This document shows positions 37,519 to 42,435 of a stretch of DNA of 42,435 bases, one piece after another. The position numbers were made by a program, and so were the translations under genes. The notes under the pieces are model-generated. The model had not been told where the DNA came from and searched no databases. It was given only the letters and a program-made list of their open reading frames with translations. The first letter of the stretch is position 1, and each line of letters starts with the position of its first letter. The stretch is from Lachnospiraceae bacterium (GTDB lineage Bacteria > Bacillota > Clostridia > Lachnospirales > Lachnospiraceae), in the NCBI GenBank assembly GCA_024399135.1, contig JAKSHY010000021.1, positions 1 to 42,435 of the forward strand, given 5' to 3'.

Positions 37519-37881
37519 ATGGCTAAAAATGAATTTATATGTGATTGTAAACCAATAAATGAAGAACTTGTGAAAGTAACAAAAGAAAAAATGCTCTCCG
37601 AAGACAAATATATAAAGGTCGCCGATTTCTTTAAGATAGTGGGAGATTCTACAAGATGTAAGATTGTGTCAGCACTATCTATGAATGAAATGTGTGTTGG
37701 AGATCTGGCAAATGTATTATCCATGACAAAGTCTTCTATATCACACCAGCTCAGTAAAATGAAAGAAGCAGGCGTTGTGAAAAGTAGACGAAATGGAAAA
37801 GAGATTTATTATTCTCTTGATGATGAGCATGTGGCTGAGATTTTTGAACTCACAGTAGAACATATTGGACATATGCATTAA
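37519..37881 (+). CDS. ArsR/SmtB-family metal-responsive repressor
   Basis: 120 residues; AAGGGG precedes the ATG. A winged helix-turn-helix is evident (VGDLANVLSMTKSSISHQLS). The C-terminal helix carries Asp102, His104, His115 and His118, the alpha-5 metal site of CzrA/SmtB-type Zn/Co sensors. Cys8 and Cys10 at the N-terminus and Cys59 in EMCVGD partly resemble the CadC alpha-3N Cd/Pb site, although the second cysteine of the usual CVC is glycine. It should repress its own promoter until metal binds. Such regulators normally precede a metal efflux gene; here a truncated hydrolase follows instead. Confidence 0.9.
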   Translation: MAKNEFICDCKPINEELVKVTKEKMLSEDKYIKVADFFKIVGDSTRCKIVSALSMNEMCVGDLANVLSMTKSSISHQLSKMKEAGVVKSRRNGKEIYYSLDDEHVAEIFELTVEHIGHMH

Positions 37882-37882
37882 T

Positions 37883-38647
37883 TTTTGGAAAGAAGGGTAT
37901 AATGTCCTAGTTCTTGGCTTTTATCTTTGGAAAGGATTATCTAAGAATTTGGCTGCGGTTCCTATCGAGTATGCAGAAAAAGCGGTTAAGTGGCTTAAAG
38001 AGGAACAGGGAATAGAGAAGATTGCAATGACAGGTGCATCTACTGGAGCAGGATATACACTTATTTGTGCATCATATATCCCTGAGATAACCTGCATCAT
38101 TCCGGTTGTACCATTTGATTATGTTTTGGAAGGTACAACGCCATCTAATAAAAGAATGCATTGCGCTGTATATACTTGGCGTGGGGAAAGCGTGCCATAT
38201 ACAGAAGTTCCAATGCTTGATGAGGGTATGCTTAATTGGCTTAATATGGCTAGAAAAGCTAAAGGATATGGACTAAGCAGGTTTATGAGATTTGGATATG
38301 ATTATATGTCTGAGGGTCTAAACCCGGACTCAAGAATTAAGGTAGAAAATTGCAATGCAGACATACTGTTTCTGGCAGCGAAAGATGATGACTGTTGGCC
38401 ATCAGATGTGGCAGTCCCAAGAATGCTTAAGGTTTTAGAAGATAACAATTATCCACACAGAGTAGAGAGTAAGATTTATGATAAAGCAAGTCATGCACTT
38501 GTAGATGGGATTGATGCATTTAGTGGAATGACAAAATTTCTATTCAAAAAAATCATTCCCGCAGAGAAAAATTACCCTAAAGAATGTGAAGCTGCAAGAC
38601 AGGATAGCTTAAAACGCATAATAAAATTTATTGAGGAGTGGCAGTAA
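37883..38647 (+). pseudogene. 5'-truncated BAAT/acyl-CoA thioester hydrolase-like alpha/beta hydrolase
   Basis: An open frame of about 254 codons aligns from the middle of the BAAT C-terminal domain family: EGYNVLVLGFYLWKGLSKNL, nucleophile serine in MTGASTGAGYTL, the aspartate in AAKDDDCWPSD and the histidine in KASHAL. The N-terminal part that usually precedes this (roughly 60-100 residues) is missing, and no start codon with a ribosome site exists ahead of the homologous part. Homology begins within a few bases of the ArsR stop codon, so a deletion probably fused the two loci and removed the expected metal exporter. The triad is intact, so low-level expression from an internal start is not excluded. 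Confidence 0.7.
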
Positions 38648-39273
38648 TGAATTCAGTTTTATTTTATAAGGTTATGTCAGGTTTTTATGATTTGCTTGAT
38701 GTCATTTATTTTAGAAAATACGAGTCAAGTCCTAGAAAAGTTGTTAATGAAAGTATTAATCCTGGTGATAAAATCCTTGATTTATGTACCGGTACAGGAA
38801 CCAATGCGGTGAATATTGCAAAACGAGATAAAAGTGTAGTGGTCAAAGGCGTAGATATTTCAAAAGACATGTTAATCATCGCAAAATCCAAAGCAAAGAA
38901 AGAAAACTTATCAAATACAAAGTTCTTTCATATGGATGCAACTAATATGAAATTTAAGGATAAATGCTTTGATAAAATACTTCTTTCCCTTGTTCTTCAT
39001 GAAACAGAAGAAGAACTTGCCGGCAGGATGATTACTGAGGCAATTAGGGTATTAAAGGATGATGGTGAGATTATAATTACAGAGTGGGAAAGAAGTACAG
39101 ATCTATTTAAGAAAATAGTATTTTTCCCTATTGAAATATTAGAGCCAAAGCCGTACAAGACATTTGTAGTTAAGGATTTATATACATACTTCGATGGATT
39201 TGGCCTTGAAGTTATAAAAGAAATTCATTGTGATTATTCAAAGGTGTTGAGGCTTAGAAAAAATGGAAAATAA
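38647..39273 (+). CDS. class I SAM-dependent methyltransferase
   Basis: 208 residues from the ATG at 38647, with GAGGAG eight bases upstream; the ATG shares one base with the stop codon of the truncated hydrolase. Motif I is ILDLCTGTGTNAV (43-55), the acidic loop is GVDISKDM, motif II follows HMDATNMKF, and FDKILLSLVLHE resembles the UbiE/Coq5-like methyltransferases. Substrate unknown. The next gene, an integral-membrane methyltransferase, overlaps it by 11 bases, so the two probably modify the same lipid or small molecule in sequence. Confidence 0.85.
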   Translation: MNSVLFYKVMSGFYDLLDVIYFRKYESSPRKVVNESINPGDKILDLCTGTGTNAVNIAKRDKSVVVKGVDISKDMLIIAKSKAKKENLSNTKFFHMDATNMKFKDKCFDKILLSLVLHETEEELAGRMITEAIRVLKDDGEIIITEWERSTDLFKKIVFFPIEILEPKPYKTFVVKDLYTYFDGFGLEVIKEIHCDYSKVLRLRKNGK

Positions 39274-39772
39274 AGAGAATAAGAAAAAACATTTGCCACT
39301 ATATGGAATAGGACCGGTGTTATGTTGTTCTATGGTGCTTGTAACAGCGGTGTGTATATGGCTGGCAAATAAGGGATATATTCCTGGAAAAATCGATAAT
39401 AAAACTCTAAAGTTGGTATTTTTAATAATAGGAATCGCGTTAATTATTGAAGGAATTGTGTTGTTCTTTGGAGCAGATTTAAACGGAAACTTACAGGAAA
39501 ATATCAAAGCAAATCAGTTAAAAACAAATGGATCGTATAAATTTGTTCGAAATCCTTGTTATTGTATGTTCTTTCTTGGATGCATAGGTGCGCTGCTTAT
39601 TTATGCGAATTGGATGCTGCTGATACTACCATTTTTGTTTTGGATGGAAATGACAATTGTTTTGAAAAAGACAGAAGAAAAGTGGCTGACGAATTTATAT
39701 GGGCAGGAGTACATAGATTATTGCAAAAAAGTAAATCGCTGCATTCCTTGGTTTTCAAAGCCATATTTATAA
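39263..39772 (+). CDS. isoprenylcysteine carboxyl methyltransferase / PEMT-family membrane protein
   Basis: 169 residues with about four hydrophobic segments (22-38, 50-70, 104-116, 118-132). The family motif GSYKFVRNPCYCMFFLG matches the usual GxYxxxRNPxY of ICMT/PEMT-type methyltransferases, and the C-terminal EEKWLTNLYGQEYIDYCKKV matches their second half with the conserved glutamates. It would methylate a hydrophobic substrate in the membrane using SAM. Overlap with the soluble methyltransferase suggests one operon. Substrate unknown. Confidence 0.82.
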   Translation: MENKENKKKHLPLYGIGPVLCCSMVLVTAVCIWLANKGYIPGKIDNKTLKLVFLIIGIALIIEGIVLFFGADLNGNLQENIKANQLKTNGSYKFVRNPCYCMFFLGCIGALLIYANWMLLILPFLFWMEMTIVLKKTEEKWLTNLYGQEYIDYCKKVNRCIPWFSKPYL

Positions 39773-39906
39773 CAAAGAATGGATATAGTGATTTAGTGGT
39801 GATGAGTGCTGAATTATACGATCGTTTTGCACAGATTGATAAGATTGCGCGAAAAGTATTGGTTGTAACTGTACAGTACCAAGGAAGAAATTTAACGGCG
39901 TTGTGA
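39763..39906 (+). pseudogene. remnant of a Phd/YefM-type antitoxin gene
   Basis: The frame beginning near 39763 reads IFITKNGYSDLVVMSAELYD, the characteristic end of the N-terminal half of Phd/YefM antitoxins (usually TKNGxGDxVxMS). There is no start codon or N-terminus; the sequence upstream in this frame is only the methyltransferase gene read out of frame. No toxin gene follows. The fragment ends at 39906 inside a terminator stem. Confidence 0.6.
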
Positions 39907-39931
39907 GATGTTGAAATCACAGCGCCTTTTT
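39897..39931 (+). terminator. rho-independent terminator
   Basis: GGCGTTGTGA (39897-39906) pairs with TCACAGCGCC (39917-39926) with one T-G pair and a 10-base loop, followed by five T residues. It ends the methyltransferase operon. Confidence 0.8.
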
Positions 39932-40064
39932 AGTACCTACTTTCGGATGTTTATGCTCTACTTTATAAGTAATATTGATATAACGTGATTTAGATTATAT
40001 TTACTATAAATATGGTGTTTGGTAATATATACTTGGGTTAAATTAATAGAAAAGGATTGATTAT

Positions 40065-41618
40065 ATGAATTTATTTATAGCGGGAACAGATTTTGCGTGT
40101 GCATTAATTTCAATAGTAATACTATGTGCGATACTGTCAACCAAGGAGCAAAAGAAACAGAAAAATAGGCCTTTAATTTGGGGGATTATATTCCTTGCCT
40201 TTTTTAGTGCGGCAGATGGTGTGTCATTTATAATGGATGATTTTAGTGGAAATGACGTAATTCATTTTTACACTAACCTATTCTCATATATAGGTGCAGA
40301 TTTTATTATTACGGCATTTGTGTATTATATTACAGAGCGAATTAGAGAACAATGTGACTTTTCAAAGGTATATGCCAGAATCGTTTTTGCTGGTTCATTT
40401 CTTGATGTGCTGTATGTAGTATATGGGGCGTATAGTGGTGCCTTGTATCGAATCGAAAATGGAAAAACTGTATATGGCGTACTGAATAATTATCTTGGAA
40501 TAGCACAGTTTGTTGTTGTCGTATATTTCCTATGTGTTGTCTTTATTCATAGAAAGCACCTAGAAAAGAAATTTGCCATATCGGTAGCCTTATATTTTCT
40601 ACCACCAATTATTGCAATGATAATAGTACTCATAAATGAACAGCTTATTTTTACTTATGTTGCTGCTCTTGTTGCATTTTTGATTGTGTATGTAGTTGTT
40701 ATCCAAGAGGACTTACATGCAAGCATTATCGGTGAGAAAATTATGCGTAAAGCATCAATTACAGATGGACTTACGGGAGTATTAAATCGAAAAGCCTATT
40801 CTGAGGATGTAGTATTATTTGATGACCAGTATCCGAGCGATTTTGTATATATGTCATTAGATGTTAATGGTCTTAAGGTAATTAATGATTCACTTGGCCA
40901 TGAAGTTGGAGATGAAATTATTTTAGGTGCGTCACAGTGTATGCAAAAATGTTTCAGTTCATATGGCAAAATATATAGAATGGGTGGAGACGAATTCACT
41001 ATCATTTTACATATTGATAAATATGAGTTAGAGAAAGTAGTTTCTGAATTTGAGAATGAAGTAAAAAGTTGGAAAGGTAAGTTAGTAGATAGTCTTTCTG
41101 TGTCTTTTGGATATGTAACGGTTGAGGATATACAGGGACTTTCAATTTTTGAAGTTGCTTCGGTTGCTGATAAGCGTATGTATGAATCTAAGTCTGCACA
41201 TTACAAGAAAAAAGGTATAGACAGAAGAGGACAAGCCGATGCTCACAGGGCACTATGTAATCTTTATACAAAGATTCTTAAGATAAACATTACAGATGAT
41301 ACGTACTCAATTGTAAATATGGATGTGTCAGAGAAAACAAAGAAAAAGGGATTTGCAGAGAATAGTATTTCAGAATGGCTACGTTCATTTGGAGAATCAG
41401 GTCAAGTTCACGAAGAGGACATTGATGACTATTTAAGATATACAAATATCGATTATATGAGAGACTATTTTGGAGGCAATAAAACTTCACTTCATATCTT
41501 TTACAGAAGAAAATTTGGAGATGAGTTTAAGCAGGTTATGATGGAAATAATTCCAGCAGATGATTACAGTAATGATAATCAGAGCCTGTTCTTATATGTT
41601 AATAATATAGAAAAATAG
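40065..41618 (+). CDS. membrane diguanylate cyclase with GGDEF and extra C-terminal domain
   Basis: 517 residues; AAAAGGA precedes the ATG. Six to seven hydrophobic segments occupy residues 1-220 (for example 8-24, 38-54, 70-92, 108-125, 145-162, 172-190 and 195-215), forming an integral membrane sensor. The GGDEF domain follows (about 230-390) with DGLTGVLNR, SLDVNGLKVIND and an intact MGGDEF core (307-311), so c-di-GMP synthesis is expected. A further domain of about 110 residues (400-517, LYTKILKINITDDTYSIVNM) is seen; I cannot name it. A possible promoter TTGATA/TATTTA lies at 39975-40003. Confidence 0.9.
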   Translation: MNLFIAGTDFACALISIVILCAILSTKEQKKQKNRPLIWGIIFLAFFSAADGVSFIMDDFSGNDVIHFYTNLFSYIGADFIITAFVYYITERIREQCDFSKVYARIVFAGSFLDVLYVVYGAYSGALYRIENGKTVYGVLNNYLGIAQFVVVVYFLCVVFIHRKHLEKKFAISVALYFLPPIIAMIIVLINEQLIFTYVAALVAFLIVYVVVIQEDLHASIIGEKIMRKASITDGLTGVLNRKAYSEDVVLFDDQYPSDFVYMSLDVNGLKVINDSLGHEVGDEIILGASQCMQKCFSSYGKIYRMGGDEFTIILHIDKYELEKVVSEFENEVKSWKGKLVDSLSVSFGYVTVEDIQGLSIFEVASVADKRMYESKSAHYKKKGIDRRGQADAHRALCNLYTKILKINITDDTYSIVNMDVSEKTKKKGFAENSISEWLRSFGESGQVHEEDIDDYLRYTNIDYMRDYFGGNKTSLHIFYRRKFGDEFKQVMMEIIPADDYSNDNQSLFLYVNNIEK

Positions 41619-41686
41619 GATATTGCCTATTGATTAGTTGTTTTTTTGATAAATAATCAGATTGATTTCGACTAATAGATATAACC

Positions 41687-41720
41687 AAGGAATTATGAGT
41701 AAAATCATAGTTCCTTTTTT
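41687..41720 (+). terminator. rho-independent terminator after the GGDEF gene
   Basis: AAGGAATTATGA (41687-41698) pairs with TCATAGTTCCTT (41705-41716), 12 bp with one T-G pair and a 6-base loop, followed by T residues. Between here and the next gene at 41876 the sequence is very AT-rich; a -10-like TATACT at 41805-41810 lacks a good -35. Confidence 0.85.
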
Positions 41721-41875
41721 ATTGTTAAAAATATTTTAAAAATAATATTGTTAAAAATTTTAATAATATTATTTTGACCAACAGTTTTGCAACATACTCT
41801 TTTTTATACTGTGTTCATAAACAAAACAAACACAAACAAATTTCAAAAAAGAAATTTAGAAAGTAGAGGTAAATT

Positions 41876-42435
41876 ATGAAGAATAGAGTAATAAGATTAA
41901 CAACGAAAGCAGCTGCGGTCGTAACAATGGCAGGAATAATAGTAGGTACATCGAGCACTATAGCAAAAGCAGATGACGGGACTAATGAAAATACTTACGA
42001 ACAGTCTGTCTATGCAGAACTGGTGCCAGAAGCACAATGTATAGATGATTTCAACAAAACAGAATACATTTGTAAAGATGGTTATGAACCAGTTATCCAT
42101 ACTGAGCTTGTGCCAGAAGCACATGTTAGAATCGACGATCCAGAGCCAGTACCGGAGATAACATATAATGATGGAACAACAGTCAGAGCAGAGCTAGTGC
42201 CAGAAGCACAATGTATAGATGATCTTAATGAAACAGAATATAAATGGGTAGATGGCCAAGGACCAACAATAATCAGAACAGAGTTAGTACCAGAAGAAGC
42301 TCCAGTAATAGTAAATGGACCATGTTTATATAAGGAGTTGGTACCAGCGGCTAACTTGATTATTGGATCAGCACCTGAGAATACAGAATCACCTGCCGAG
42401 CAGGAGAATGTAACACCTTCTGAAACACAGGCGGT
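41876..42435 (+). CDS. secreted protein with ELVPEA repeats, 3' end beyond the window
   Basis: At least 186 residues, open to the window edge; AGAGGT lies five bases before the ATG. The N-terminus is a signal peptide (basic KNRVIR, hydrophobic AAAVVTMAGIIVGTSS, then AKA-DD as a likely cleavage site). The mature part contains repeated units with ELVPEAQCIDD (about residues 48-58 and 107-117), plus ELVPEAH, ELVPEEA and ELVPAAN variants spaced roughly 25-35 residues. Two units share a cysteine and an acidic tail. A Glu/Pro/Thr-rich stretch begins near the edge. I do not recognise the family; a wall-linked or secreted surface protein is likely. Confidence 0.75.
   Translation, partial: MKNRVIRLTTKAAAVVTMAGIIVGTSSTIAKADDGTNENTYEQSVYAELVPEAQCIDDFNKTEYICKDGYEPVIHTELVPEAHVRIDDPEPVPEITYNDGTTVRAELVPEAQCIDDLNETEYKWVDGQGPTIIRTELVPEEAPVIVNGPCLYKELVPAANLIIGSAPENTESPAEQENVTPSETQA

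Noticed and set aside
37865-38647. Full-length hydrolase gene starting at TTG 37865
   Set aside because: The start lies inside the ArsR gene, has no ribosome site, and the protein would still lack the family N-terminus.
39556-39906. A 116-residue gene overlapping the membrane methyltransferase
   Set aside because: Its first two thirds are the methyltransferase gene read out of frame; only the last part matches an antitoxin remnant.

Overview
This 42.4 kb window is AT-rich, and every convincing gene lies on the + strand. Gene content and style point to an anaerobic Gram-positive of the Lachnospiraceae, most like Butyrivibrio or Pseudobutyrivibrio: T-box control, diguanylate cyclases fused to sensor domains, cytoplasmic and anchored glycoside hydrolases, the carboxyspermidine-type polyamine route, and strong Shine-Dalgarno sites. 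That assignment is inference; no rRNA marker gene is present.

Region by region. 1-1737: possible tail of a c-di-GMP riboswitch, a structured non-coding stretch closed by a strong terminator, an HTH protein with a mobile-element-type C-terminal domain, and decayed coding-like sequence. 1738-5746: two CPBP-family membrane proteins, a C_GCAxxG_C_C protein, an MGT-type glycosyltransferase with a membrane tail, and an HTH-AbrB fusion regulator. 5761-10925: a yybP-ykoY-like leader with terminator, then a MacB-like ABC ATPase, an FtsX-type permease and a cytoplasmic sugar-sensor/GGDEF protein. 10967-17787: a promoter and a T-box leader with a UGG (Trp) specifier control trpD, a trpC-trpF fusion, a divergent PsuG-like protein and a LacZ-type beta-galactosidase. 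17807-25125: a long structured leader with terminator precedes a six-gene polyamine operon (arginine decarboxylase, SpeE homologue, carboxyspermidine dehydrogenase and decarboxylase, agmatine deiminase, N-carbamoylputrescine amidase). 25166-26506: an iron-type alcohol dehydrogenase behind a promoter with MerR-type geometry.

26548-37418 is a carbohydrate locus: an MFS transporter, a HAD phosphatase, a GH120 beta-xylosidase, a GH5 lipoprotein, two tandem membrane proteins joining a zinc ribbon, a low-complexity linker, one membrane segment and a periplasmic-binding-protein domain, a GH29 fucosidase and a CmpB-like membrane protein. 37449-39931: an ArsR/SmtB metal sensor behind an operator-filled promoter, abutting a 5'-truncated BAAT hydrolase, two methyltransferases and an antitoxin remnant. 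40065-42435: a membrane GGDEF protein and the start of a secreted protein with ELVPEA repeats that runs off the window.

The most interesting points are the zinc-ribbon/TM/sugar-binding tandem pair, the unassigned leader RNA of the polyamine operon, a SpeE with altered pocket residues in an operon that already has the SAM-independent route and no speD, and the T-box-controlled set of non-canonical TrpD, TrpCF and PsuG homologues.
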